Shown: in pieces, positions 39,329 to 48,677 of the stretch | Layout: each line of letters starts with the position of its first letter | Position numbering within the stretch: position 1 is the first letter of the stretch | From: an uncultured bacterium | GTDB taxonomy: Bacteria; Cyanobacteriota; Vampirovibrionia; Gastranaerophilales; Gastranaerophilaceae | Length of the DNA stretch: 64,000 nucleotides | Reading direction: 5' to 3' | Assembly: GCA_902791985.1 (NCBI GenBank) | Contig: CADAYD010000003.1 | Location: 21,736-85,735 of the forward strand | The notes under the pieces: model-generated | Told to the model about the DNA's origin: nothing | The model's database searches: none | What the model saw: the letters and a program-made list of their open reading frames with translations, nothing else | Translations under genes and position numbers: made by a program

Positions 39329-41026
39329 ATGAAAATAGATAGCAATTACGCACAATTTAATTATACTCCGCACAAACTTGCACAGCATACAAGTCAGGTC
39401 AAGAACGGTCAAAATCCGAGTTTTACAAGTGCAATACCGCTTGTTAGTCTTTTGAATTTCCTCGATACAAGTCCTGCTTGGGGTGCAAATGCGGTTGATT
39501 TTTTATGTATGGTTCTGCCAAGAACTATTACCGATTTTGGGCGTGGAGTGGCTGCAGGTATGGAAACAGGCCGCAGAGAAAGTATGGGGACCATCAATGA
39601 TTCTGCAGTAGGATTGTATGGAACTCTTGCAGGTCTTGCTCTTGCTATTGGAGTCAACCGAGCATTTAATTTAGGTAAAAATGATTTGAAAGCCGCATCC
39701 ATCTTTGCCGATTCAGAAACAATCGACATGATGGGTAAGATTTGGCATGAAGAACTGCCGCAAGAAACACAAAACCCGATGTTTGAACGTATCAAAAAAG
39801 CACTGGGGAACTATGAAGTCTATGACGGAGAAAAATGGACTAAATTCAAAGAACAAGATATTGAAAAAGCCGCTAATATTTTTGTGGAAGAACTTAACAA
39901 GGGTGAAAAACTAAACAAGGATGCAGGATATAATATAAGAAAAATTTTAACTTCTTCAAATAACCTTGAAAATAACTTCAGAATAATCGCAAAAGACGGA
40001 GAAAGACTACATTCTTCCCGCTACTCAATAGATACAATAACCGAAAATACATTCAAATTATCAAAAATTTTCTCCAAAGATAAAGTTGTTGAAGCATTCA
40101 AAGATGCTGCGAATATTGATGCCAACAAATTCTTGAAAGCACTAAAGAGTATGAACATGAAGCGTTCAATCCTTGGAGTATTAATAGCAACTTGCGTGGG
40201 CTGCTGCGTTCAACCAATTAACATGTGGTTAACAAAGCGCAAAACCGGCGGCGATGGCTTTGTCGGAGGCGGCAAAAAAGATGATACCTTTGGATTTAAA
40301 CTCCAAAAACTCCTTGTTGCCGGATTATTTGGCGCAGGTGTAATGGCAACAATAGGAAATCCGAAAAATTTGCTAAAGAATTTGCAATTTAAAGGATTTA
40401 CACCAACTATTAATCAGTTGAAATTTATTTACGGTGCAACAATTATGTCAAGATTCCTAGCCGCACGTAATGAAAATGAATTAAAAGAATCAACGGTAAA
40501 AGACGTTTTAGGTTTTGTTAACTGGTTGATTTTAGGCAACTTTGTTCAAAAACTTGTTGCTCAAGGATTTGATAAGTCTTTGATAAAACAAGAAAAAAAA
40601 GGTGGTATTTTTAACTGGATAACAACTTCCTCTCTCAAAACAAGAGATGAAGTATTACATCAAGCACTTGGAGAAAAAGCATTCAAAGATGGCAAAGCAT
40701 TAAAATTCGGCGAAATGATTAGAGCGCTTGGAGATAATAAAGCCGCTAAAAAGCAACTTAGAATATTAACTTTTGCCCAACTGGCAGGATATATCTATTC
40801 AGGGCTTGTACTTGGCATAGGAATACCAAAACTTAATATATATCTGACTAAACGCCGAATGGAAAAAGAAGCGGCACAAGCAGCGGCAAACGAACAGCAA
40901 AATTCTGCAGATGTTCAGGATAAAATGCTAACCCCTGAAAACAGAGAATTTTTAAATCAAAAGAACTTTACCGGAAAAGATGCTTTTTCAAAAGTCAGAA
41001 CTATAAAATACGACCAAGCAGCATAA
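39329..41026 (+). CDS. Large membrane protein with N-terminal NPSFTS motif (tandem paralogue 2)
   Basis: 565 residues, starting MKIDSNYAQF and reaching the motif NPSFTSAIP at 29-37, exactly the position seen in its neighbour. Shared blocks with paralogue 1: VLPRTITDF/ILPRTIVET, GRRES/FRRES, VQPINMWLTKR/AQPINRWITHK, and FTPTINQLKFIYGATIMSR...NELKEST. Hydrophobic helices are at matching places. The C-terminal 50 residues are Gln/Ala rich and probably disordered. The ATG follows the previous TAG with no gap and AAGG inside the upstream coding end, so translation is likely coupled. Confidence 0.75.
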   Translation: MKIDSNYAQFNYTPHKLAQHTSQVKNGQNPSFTSAIPLVSLLNFLDTSPAWGANAVDFLCMVLPRTITDFGRGVAAGMETGRRESMGTINDSAVGLYGTLAGLALAIGVNRAFNLGKNDLKAASIFADSETIDMMGKIWHEELPQETQNPMFERIKKALGNYEVYDGEKWTKFKEQDIEKAANIFVEELNKGEKLNKDAGYNIRKILTSSNNLENNFRIIAKDGERLHSSRYSIDTITENTFKLSKIFSKDKVVEAFKDAANIDANKFLKALKSMNMKRSILGVLIATCVGCCVQPINMWLTKRKTGGDGFVGGGKKDDTFGFKLQKLLVAGLFGAGVMATIGNPKNLLKNLQFKGFTPTINQLKFIYGATIMSRFLAARNENELKESTVKDVLGFVNWLILGNFVQKLVAQGFDKSLIKQEKKGGIFNWITTSSLKTRDEVLHQALGEKAFKDGKALKFGEMIRALGDNKAAKKQLRILTFAQLAGYIYSGLVLGIGIPKLNIYLTKRRMEKEAAQAAANEQQNSADVQDKMLTPENREFLNQKNFTGKDAFSKVRTIKYDQAA

Positions 41027-41081
41027 TTATATTTTAATATTTATTTTAATGAGCTGAATTAAAAAAATCCGGATTGCACAT

Positions 41082-42866
41082 TTAACTAAACTGCATTTCA
41101 TAGAGCCTTTTGTATTCACCGTTTGGAATAGCCATGAGTTCTGAATGATTTCCAAGCTCTGTCAGATAACCGTTATTTATTACGGCAATACGGTCTGCAT
41201 TTTGAACAGTTGTTAATCTGTGCGCTATTACGAACACCGTTCTGTCTTTCATCAAGTTTTCTATTGCCTGCTGAACGATATGCTCTGATTCATTATCAAG
41301 CGCAGAAGTTGCCTCATCCAAAACAAGAATTGGTGCATTTTTTAAAAATGCACGTGCAATCCCGATACGCTGTTTTTGCCCGCCGGATAATAACATTCCC
41401 CTTTCTCCAATTTGAGTATCCAAGCCTTTATCCAAAGATTTTACAAAATCTTCTAAATAAGATTCTTTAACAGCCTGCCAAATCATTTCATCAGTTGCTT
41501 GCAAATTCCCTAAAGCAATGTTTTCCTTAATTGACCCTTCAAACAAAAAATTATCCTGAAATACTACTGCAACATTTTGTCGCAAAGAGTCGACTTTTAT
41601 AGCATTTACGGAAATTCCGTCAAAAGTTAAATCCCCGTTCTTGACATTATAAAATCTGGGGAGAAGATTGACTAAAGTTGTTTTACCTCCTCCGGAATTC
41701 CCGACAAAAGCAATCGTTTCACCCTTTTTAACTTCTAAAGATATACCGTTTAAAACACGCTTTCCTTTAATATACGAAAATTTAACATCTTTAAATTCTA
41801 TTTTATCTTTAAACTCCGGAAAATCCACTGCGCCATCACAGTCTTGAATTGAGGGGATTTTTTCAAGTTTAGAAACAACACGTTCCATAGCACAAAGACA
41901 AGTTGAAATGTTTTTGGCATTATTACCAAGTCCCTTGATTGGAGTGTAGAGCATAATTAAAGCAGTTATGAATGATACAAACTGACCTGCACTCAATTGC
42001 CCTTTCACAATAAAATAACTGCCCAAACCGATAACAACCGCAATCCCAATCGATACAATTATATGCATCATTGGAGAAAGCCATCCTACATGCTGAGTTA
42101 TTTTCATTTTTAAACCAAATACTGTGTTAACAAGCTTTTTAAATTGATTTTCTTTTAAATTATATAAATTGTAGCCTGCAATAACTTTATTACCTGAAAA
42201 CGCTTCATTATAAGTCGTGAAAACCTTCGCATTTTCTCCTTCTGAACGGTTATATACATCTTTTATAGCTGATTTTATTTTTACAAGGGGAATCATAGCA
42301 CAAGTAAGCACTACAACAGCAATTATAGCAAGCATCCATGAGTTATAAAATAAAACACCGATTAGAGATAGAGATGAAAACAAACGGGAAATACACGTTT
42401 TCATATTAGTTAATAGTCCGCTGCAAGACTTATCCGCATCATTATTATATGCTTTTATAATTTTTCCCGAAGTTTGTTTTTCAAAAAAAGCAGGAGATTG
42501 ACGCATCAATTTTGTGTAAAGAGTTAATTTTAAATCATTAGTAACCCTGCCTCCGACCCAATCGTTCATATATGTTGCTAAATAATTCAAAACACCCTGT
42601 ACAGTCGTAAAAATAACTATTAAAATCGGCAAATACCAAGCAGATTGCATCTGCTTGTCCATCATAACTATGTCCATATAAGGTTTTAATGCAAGCGCAA
42701 TAACAGCATCCAGAGCACCAATCGGAACAGCAAGCCCAAGTGCCAAAAATGTACGCTTTAAATATGGTTTGAAGTATGGTAAGATAGTTGATAGGCAGTG
42801 ATAATTTTCATTATCTCCGTACCTTTCATCTAATTTTTGTTTAAATTTCTCAAAAATTTTCGCCAT
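41082..42866 (-). CDS. MsbA-like ABC exporter (fused permease and ATPase)
   Basis: 594 residues: a six-helix exporter membrane domain (about 30-320) and an ATPase domain (about 345-590) with Walker A GNSGGGKTT near 390, signature LLSGGQKQR near 492, and Walker B ILVLDEATSALD near 513, ending with the H-loop VIAHRLTT. The sequence class (VDxxMMDKQM..., DxxRQNVAVVFQDNFLFEGSIKENI) is that of lipid or lipid-linked oligosaccharide exporters such as MsbA. As the last gene of the surface-glycan run it probably flips the finished lipid-linked product. Its ATG overlaps the acyltransferase stop (TAATG). Confidence 0.9.
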   Translation of the reverse strand: MAKIFEKFKQKLDERYGDNENYHCLSTILPYFKPYLKRTFLALGLAVPIGALDAVIALALKPYMDIVMMDKQMQSAWYLPILIVIFTTVQGVLNYLATYMNDWVGGRVTNDLKLTLYTKLMRQSPAFFEKQTSGKIIKAYNNDADKSCSGLLTNMKTCISRLFSSLSLIGVLFYNSWMLAIIAVVVLTCAMIPLVKIKSAIKDVYNRSEGENAKVFTTYNEAFSGNKVIAGYNLYNLKENQFKKLVNTVFGLKMKITQHVGWLSPMMHIIVSIGIAVVIGLGSYFIVKGQLSAGQFVSFITALIMLYTPIKGLGNNAKNISTCLCAMERVVSKLEKIPSIQDCDGAVDFPEFKDKIEFKDVKFSYIKGKRVLNGISLEVKKGETIAFVGNSGGGKTTLVNLLPRFYNVKNGDLTFDGISVNAIKVDSLRQNVAVVFQDNFLFEGSIKENIALGNLQATDEMIWQAVKESYLEDFVKSLDKGLDTQIGERGMLLSGGQKQRIGIARAFLKNAPILVLDEATSALDNESEHIVQQAIENLMKDRTVFVIAHRLTTVQNADRIAVINNGYLTELGNHSELMAIPNGEYKRLYEMQFS

Positions 42867-43951
42867 TATTCAAACTTCTTCTTCAAAAATTTTGTACAGG
42901 GTTTTTCGACCAAATTATAGGTAAAATATCCCGATATCAATATTGCACAAATTATTATTGATATTGTACTATAAGGATGAATTTTTACAAAATCCGGATG
43001 ACTTTTCCAAACGGCATTTAGTAAAATTTTACCGACAACAGAATGTATGACATAAATTGAATACTGATATTTGCCAAGCCGCACCCAAATATTTTTATTT
43101 GTAATCTTTGATATTATCCCTTTTTCAAAGACAAAAAGCGCTAATAAAAGTGCAAAAGCACCGACAAAAATTATACAATTCATTTGTCTGTGCGGAATAA
43201 TAAGCCACCATACCAGAAAACTAAGCAACCCGAATTCCGCAATATTAACCGCTATTTTTGCAACAATATTAAGTACATATTTTGTAATTTTATCTATATA
43301 CTTTTTATAAAAAAAGGCGACAAAAGCTCCCACACCAACTCCGCCCATAGAGCGTAAAAAACCAACATTAAAAATATACATATAATTTTTATGAGGAGTA
43401 GAAAAACTCCCGTGTTGCAAAAACTCAAGAATTAAATATGCCCCGATTGGCAAAAACACAAATAGAAATTTTTGTAACTTATCATATTTGATTTTTGATA
43501 TCAAAAAATAAATAACAACTCCGGCAAACAACGCTGACGAAAACCACAGAGTCGGAGTTGTACCATGCGCAAAACAAACACCGAAATTATTAAGTAATAG
43601 CACAACTAAAATATCATCCCAAAAGCGAATTTTGATAACATGCCAAAATGACGCAATCATACACACCAAAACAGCAAAAAGTATCGTCGGCGAGAGGCGT
43701 ATATATTTTTTCTTGATAAAATCAATTGTTGAAATATTTCTCAGAGTATAAATTAATAAAAAACCTGCGATAATAAAAAATCCTTCAACCGCATTGTTAC
43801 CCTGAATAAAAGTAGAATGAAAGAATTTTAATTGTTCAACATTCGGAAAATTCTTGAGTAAAGACCAGCCGCCATAAGCCGTTGTATGCATATACACAAT
43901 AACAGATATCAAAAAAACTCTTAAAAATTCAATATTTTTTAGTTTTTCCAT
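42866..43951 (-). CDS. Acyltransferase 3 family membrane protein
   Basis: 361 residues with about ten membrane helices. The N-terminal NIEFLRVFLISVIVYMHTT is the family signature region: the Arg and the His face the active site in OafB/OatA-type enzymes. GFFIIAGFLL near 57 is the second conserved stretch. These proteins move acetyl or other acyl groups onto extracellular sugars. In this cluster it is expected to modify the surface polymer made by the LicD and TagF-like enzymes. Confidence 0.88.
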   Translation of the reverse strand: MEKLKNIEFLRVFLISVIVYMHTTAYGGWSLLKNFPNVEQLKFFHSTFIQGNNAVEGFFIIAGFLLIYTLRNISTIDFIKKKYIRLSPTILFAVLVCMIASFWHVIKIRFWDDILVVLLLNNFGVCFAHGTTPTLWFSSALFAGVVIYFLISKIKYDKLQKFLFVFLPIGAYLILEFLQHGSFSTPHKNYMYIFNVGFLRSMGGVGVGAFVAFFYKKYIDKITKYVLNIVAKIAVNIAEFGLLSFLVWWLIIPHRQMNCIIFVGAFALLLALFVFEKGIISKITNKNIWVRLGKYQYSIYVIHSVVGKILLNAVWKSHPDFVKIHPYSTISIIICAILISGYFTYNLVEKPCTKFLKKKFE

Positions 43952-43969
43952 CTATAAATCTTTCACAAA

Positions 43970-45223
43970 TTAATTTCTACTCATGATTTCTTCTATTAAA
44001 TCGACAGTTCTTTCTGATGCATGACCATCCTCGATGCAGCCTTTTTCTTTTATAAAGCTTTCTACTTCACGTTTGTAATTTTCATCATCAAAATCCAAAA
44101 TATTTGCAATTAAACTCTCATTATTTAAAGCTATCCGGAATGGCGTACTTTCCAGCGGATAATAAAACCCCCTATCCGTATTGAATTTTTCTATATCTGT
44201 CGCAAAAATAAACGCCGGTTTTTTGCTTAACATAAAATCAAAAATACAGCTTGAATAATCAGAAATTGCGCAATCCGCACTTACCAAAAGTTCCTGAATA
44301 TCGGGATAAAAAGTTCCATCAAATATTTTTGGATTATCGGTAGGAATTATTTGAGCATCAAATTTCTTAGCCCGTGGGTGAAGCCTTGAAATACAAACCC
44401 AGTCAGAACCAAATTTATTTTCTAATGTCTTTAAAACCGCATCATAATTGATTTTGTAACATTCAATATCTCCATCATCTCTGAATGACGGCACATACAA
44501 CATAATTTTTTTTTCGTTGGAAATCCCAAAAAATTCATGCACCTTATTTTTTATATTTAAAAAATCTTTAAAGAAAATGTCATTTCTCGGATGTCCAAAC
44601 TGTTTTATTTCATTATCAAACCAAAGAGCACGTCTGAAAATTTTATTTTCAAACTCACTGTTGGATAGAAGATAATCCCACATTGAAGAATCATATTTGG
44701 CACGCTCAACCCACTCTTGTTTATACTCATTTGTGAATGCATCCACATCGGCATCAAGTTTTTTTATCCCTAATGAACCATGCCATGTTTGTATAAAATA
44801 CTGACCTTCTTTTTTAGTTAAACCTTTTTTTATAAAATAATTTTTTCTCTGATTATCAACCCAAAGTTTTGCACTCGCAAGCTCTTTAAGTGCCTGTTTT
44901 GTTCCATAACCAACAAGTCTTATACTTGAAGGGAAAAAACCTTTTTCCAATTCTGATTTTACACTCATTACAAGCCATACTATGTCATAATTTTTATTAC
45001 GTTTTAAAAGTTCTTCCGTTATATATTTAGGGTTACAACCATAACTCCCGCCATTAAAATTATCTATGACAATTTTATTGTTTTCAATCGGAATTTCTTG
45101 GCAAAACCTTTTATAATATCCGGAACGATCAATCCTTATCGGAATTCCCAAAAACATTATTAACTTATCTGTACCGGAATTAGTTAAAGAAAAAATATAT
45201 TCCCAAGGGCGAAGCTTAGCCAT
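43970..45223 (-). CDS. CDP-glycerol glycerophosphotransferase (TagF-like)
   Basis: 417 residues of the PF04464 family, which adds glycerol- or ribitol-phosphate to a growing polymer. Key text: FIQTWHGSLGIKKLDADVD near 145-163 (family TWHGTPLKxLG), GHPRNDIF near 204, RLHPRAK near 265, and SDYSSCIFDFMLSKKPAFIF near 310. The ATG at 45223 has GGAGGAT upstream and overlaps the licD stop by eight bases; an upstream in-frame Met lies inside licD and is unlikely. Teichoic-type polymerase genes are unusual in a Gram-negative style genome. Confidence 0.88.
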   Translation of the reverse strand: MAKLRPWEYIFSLTNSGTDKLIMFLGIPIRIDRSGYYKRFCQEIPIENNKIVIDNFNGGSYGCNPKYITEELLKRNKNYDIVWLVMSVKSELEKGFFPSSIRLVGYGTKQALKELASAKLWVDNQRKNYFIKKGLTKKEGQYFIQTWHGSLGIKKLDADVDAFTNEYKQEWVERAKYDSSMWDYLLSNSEFENKIFRRALWFDNEIKQFGHPRNDIFFKDFLNIKNKVHEFFGISNEKKIMLYVPSFRDDGDIECYKINYDAVLKTLENKFGSDWVCISRLHPRAKKFDAQIIPTDNPKIFDGTFYPDIQELLVSADCAISDYSSCIFDFMLSKKPAFIFATDIEKFNTDRGFYYPLESTPFRIALNNESLIANILDFDDENYKREVESFIKEKGCIEDGHASERTVDLIEEIMSRN

Positions 45224-46187
45224 TTTTATCCTCCGATATAAGTTTTTGCAATTCATATATTTCTTCATGCGTAAAACTTGCTTCGTCAGTATGATGAGGG
45301 CATATACTTCGAGGGAATTTCATATAATCGCCATAAATATTTTTAAGCATAAAATCCGTATCAGCAGGACAATTAAATTTATGCCCCTCGAATTCAATTT
45401 TTTTCAAAGGAAATATCTGGTCATAATCATAAATCCAATTTTTCCAGCGATGAGGAAAATCAAGCCCCCAATGAATAGACGGTCTTAAACGTTCATCGAC
45501 TTCAATTTTTTCATTAATTACATCATTTGTAAGATGATTGATTTTTTTCAGTAATTCGCTGGTGTCCTTTATTCTGAAGGGATTTAAACTGAGCATTTTT
45601 CGCAAACGGCGAACTTTTTTATTTAATTTATTTTTTTCTTTTCCTCGCGCTCTTGTAAAATAGAAATCGTGAGGGAAAATATCTATAAATGCCTGTTTAA
45701 TTTTTCTGTGCCTTATTTTTAATATACAAGTCGCAGGAGCATTTTCATCACGCCACAATTCGCAATACAAATCAGGATTTGTAGTTCGAGCATTGAATAT
45801 CGACGGGAATTTTTCATAATCTTCTCGCATCATATCAACATCTACATCATCATCCCACGGAATAAAGCCTTTGTGTCGTTTTGCGCCCAGCAAAGTCCCT
45901 CCGCTAAGCCAATAGCGCAAGTTATTAGACGTGCATATTCTGTCAAATTCCTTCAAAATAACGAATAAACCCATTTGATAACCTCGTAAAAAACCTTGTG
46001 CAGGTGGTATTTGGGTTATATCTTTATATTGTTTGTAATTGAGCTTTATTCTCTTTTTATTTTCAGATTTTAGAACACGCAACCTTATTCCGCAAATCCT
46101 TATCAATTTGTGACTGTAATCCGCATCTGTTACCGAAAATATATTTTTTAATATTTTTTTTATAATATTGTCTTTTTTATCTTCCAT
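45216..46187 (-). CDS. LicD-family phosphotransferase
   Basis: 323 residues. The nucleotidyltransferase-fold core is clear: LRYWLSGGTLLGAKRHKGF near 96-114, IPWDDDVDVDMMREDYEKF near 116-134 with the metal-binding Asp run. LicD proteins add phosphocholine (or another phospho-head group) to surface sugars. About 50 residues precede the core. The gene overlaps the TagF-like gene and belongs to the surface-glycan run. The donor group here is unknown. Confidence 0.9.
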   Translation of the reverse strand: MEDKKDNIIKKILKNIFSVTDADYSHKLIRICGIRLRVLKSENKKRIKLNYKQYKDITQIPPAQGFLRGYQMGLFVILKEFDRICTSNNLRYWLSGGTLLGAKRHKGFIPWDDDVDVDMMREDYEKFPSIFNARTTNPDLYCELWRDENAPATCILKIRHRKIKQAFIDIFPHDFYFTRARGKEKNKLNKKVRRLRKMLSLNPFRIKDTSELLKKINHLTNDVINEKIEVDERLRPSIHWGLDFPHRWKNWIYDYDQIFPLKKIEFEGHKFNCPADTDFMLKNIYGDYMKFPRSICPHHTDEASFTHEEIYELQKLISEDKNG

Positions 46188-46203
46188 ATCCCATTAATTA
46201 ATA

Positions 46204-48495
46204 TTATTTTCTAATAAGTTCGAAAATCCTGAATTCGCCCGGTTCAAGTTTTTCAAAATGAATATTATCAGAATTTTCGAATTCTTCTTTTTCATAATCT
46301 TTTTCTTTTAAAACAAGTTCATATCTCAAATCGTAATCAACAGGAATAGCAATATCTTTATCGAAAATAGCGTACCCTTCTACAATTTCTTTATAATCTT
46401 CACCTGTAGGTGCGGTTTTTACAACTTTTTCAGTCGGATATTTGTAATTTGACACAACAAGGTACGCCGTATTCAAAGGCTCTCTTGTAATCATCCAAGC
46501 ACAATAACCGTCTTCATCCTGTATAATAATTTGTGCTTCTCCACCTGAGATTATGGAATTATTTTTGACAAGCCTGTCAATCGCATCAAATTTCGTGTAA
46601 AAATCTTCATTATTTGACCGGCTCATCGCAACTTCTTCACCTATAGTATACTCCAATCCTCCCTGTGTAAAACTTTCATCTCCATCAGCATACATAACAG
46701 GACGCTGTGCGAACTTCCCGCCAGGCAATAATTTATATTTTGCCCATTTATATAATGCACCTTTTTCTCCTAACTGTGCAGGATATTGATCTATAGCATG
46801 AAATTCTCCGTCTTGATTATTGTAAGTTTTCAAAATTGAGAGCATATTCCCGCTTCTGAATTTTGAATTATAATTAACCAAATTTTGGTTGTCATCGACA
46901 ATTTTTTCCGGAGTCTTATCAAACTGAGAAATTATATCATTTCCCCAAAGAACATCAAAATTCATATCTTCGTGATACTCTTTGTAATAATTGTCCCAAA
47001 GCATATACTCCGCTAAGGTCGCAAAGTAAGGGATTTTTTTCTTCATCGTAGTATTAAGTCTGTTGAGAACATATTTGGGCGCTCTATAACTTATAGGACG
47101 ACCGTTTTGTTCAGATACTTCGTCTACAATGTGATCAATATGATCAACCCTAAAACCATCAAAATTATAGTCTTTTTGCAACTTTTCAAGACTTTTAATA
47201 AATAAACTTATTACATTTTCATTATATTTACCGTTTTCAAGATTAACAAAATAATAAGGTGTTTGGCAATCCAAATTAGCAAGCGGGGTAACATCATCCC
47301 CTTTGAAATCAAAATGCTTGAACATAGGATAACCGCCGCACTCACTCATTGAATCAAAAACAGGAACACCCGCAGAACACCATGCACCCCCCGGAGCAGG
47401 CCATAATCCATCATTTATTAGTAGTTGAATTACTTCAATCTGTTTTGTTATATCTTGTTCATCAAGCTTATTTTTATCACCTTTTAACTCATGAACTTTT
47501 GCTACCAAATCTTTAACTCGCTTATGTATCTTATTTTGATAACTTCTTTCGAGCATAGCATTTGACAAATTTTTCTTATGCTCAATCATTATTGCTTCAA
47601 AATTATCATAAAGCTCTTGGTAAGCAGGACTGAGATCTCCGCTATTTCCTTTCAATCTTTGGAGATAAACATCTTTTGTTATTTTTATATCATCCTCATC
47701 ATTATCTTTTGACAAAAATTCCGCAACTTCATCAACTTTACCCTCAAGTTGTTTTTGGATTTCAGCTATATCGTACCAGCGCGCAACCTGAGGATTTGCA
47801 AGTACAAATTTTGAAAATCTTCCTGTTTGCGGGAGAATATCATATATAACAGGATGTCCGGCAAGCTGAGCCATAGTAATAAAAGTCTGGAGCTGCTCTT
47901 TGACATTCAATCCTGTAATTTCTTCAATATATTCATCTTTTAAATTCGGACTAACTTCACTGCTTTTAGGCAAATAAGCGCAACCAAATTCTCTGGGATG
48001 AAAAGGGATTAAATATATTGTTGTACCATATATATTATTTTTCAAATTCCCGCTTGGCAAAATCAGCAGTTGCTTTAACCAATCAAAAAATTTACCGGTA
48101 TCTTTTGATTTGTTACCATTCCCAAGAGCCGCAAGGTTTATTAGTTTGATATCATGGCCTTCTTTTTTGAACCAATCAGAAGATTTTTCGTGATTTCTGG
48201 CAAGAACACTTATTTGATTGTTTTTGAAAGAAAATTTGTCATCTTTAAAAACTTTATTTTGAATCCATTTTTGCTCAAGAGCAAATAAAACTTCTTCATT
48301 CGTTAATTCTTCTTGTGCTTTTTGAAAAGAGTAGGTTAAATAACCATATTTTTTGATATGCATTTCCAAATATTTTTTACGAATTTCGGGTATGTTATCA
48401 AACGGATAAGCTTTTTTCAAATTCTCATAAATTCTATTTAATTCCTTATCTGTAGCAGTTTCTTTCTCTCTCTTTGCAAATAAAAAATCTAACAT
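46204..48495 (-). CDS. GH13-like (alpha-amylase superfamily) glycoside hydrolase
   Basis: 763 residues with no signal peptide. The C-terminal two thirds resemble a GH13 barrel: FDGFRVDHIDHIVDE near 445-460 (family GFRxDxxxH, Asp nucleophile), an ATLAEYM strand near 500 (acid/base Glu candidate), and YADGDESF near 605 in the place of the third acid. The first 200 residues and the Glu/Lys-rich insert near 255-330 are unusual. It could act on stored glucan or on the surface glycan; it is first in the cluster, 17 bases before licD. The family assignment is moderately sure, substrate unknown. Confidence 0.65.
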   Translation of the reverse strand: MLDFLFAKREKETATDKELNRIYENLKKAYPFDNIPEIRKKYLEMHIKKYGYLTYSFQKAQEELTNEEVLFALEQKWIQNKVFKDDKFSFKNNQISVLARNHEKSSDWFKKEGHDIKLINLAALGNGNKSKDTGKFFDWLKQLLILPSGNLKNNIYGTTIYLIPFHPREFGCAYLPKSSEVSPNLKDEYIEEITGLNVKEQLQTFITMAQLAGHPVIYDILPQTGRFSKFVLANPQVARWYDIAEIQKQLEGKVDEVAEFLSKDNDEDDIKITKDVYLQRLKGNSGDLSPAYQELYDNFEAIMIEHKKNLSNAMLERSYQNKIHKRVKDLVAKVHELKGDKNKLDEQDITKQIEVIQLLINDGLWPAPGGAWCSAGVPVFDSMSECGGYPMFKHFDFKGDDVTPLANLDCQTPYYFVNLENGKYNENVISLFIKSLEKLQKDYNFDGFRVDHIDHIVDEVSEQNGRPISYRAPKYVLNRLNTTMKKKIPYFATLAEYMLWDNYYKEYHEDMNFDVLWGNDIISQFDKTPEKIVDDNQNLVNYNSKFRSGNMLSILKTYNNQDGEFHAIDQYPAQLGEKGALYKWAKYKLLPGGKFAQRPVMYADGDESFTQGGLEYTIGEEVAMSRSNNEDFYTKFDAIDRLVKNNSIISGGEAQIIIQDEDGYCAWMITREPLNTAYLVVSNYKYPTEKVVKTAPTGEDYKEIVEGYAIFDKDIAIPVDYDLRYELVLKEKDYEKEEFENSDNIHFEKLEPGEFRIFELIRK

Positions 48496-48539
48496 AAATA
48501 TCTCCCTATAAACATATAAAAATTATATCATATCAATGT

Positions 48540-48583
48540 AAGTCGATAAGTCGTTAAGTTAATTAGACGATAAGTTGTTACAA
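48540..48583. repeat. Second copy of the GATAAGT-unit repeat
   Basis: The stretch reads AAGTCGATAAGTCGTTAAGT, a few divergent bases, then CGATAAGTTGTTACAAAAATT. It matches arm 1 of the rpsB-tsf repeat (7395-7447) in unit, order and the trailing TTACAARAATT. It lies between dnaK and the GH13-like gene. Confidence 0.5.
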
Positions 48584-48619
48584 AAATTATCAATTACAAA
48601 ACTATGAAAATTCAATAAA

Positions 48620-48657
48620 GCGGCGGGTGATTAAAATCACCCGCCGCAATTTTTATT
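48620..48657. terminator. dnaK terminator
   Basis: A perfect 13-base GC-rich stem (GCGGCGGGTGATT with its complement at 48635-48647) with a two-base loop. The T tract is better on the plus strand, but the stem lies 31 bases after the dnaK stop on the minus strand. Confidence 0.8.
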
Positions 48658-48677
48658 TGGAATAAGATAAGCAATAA

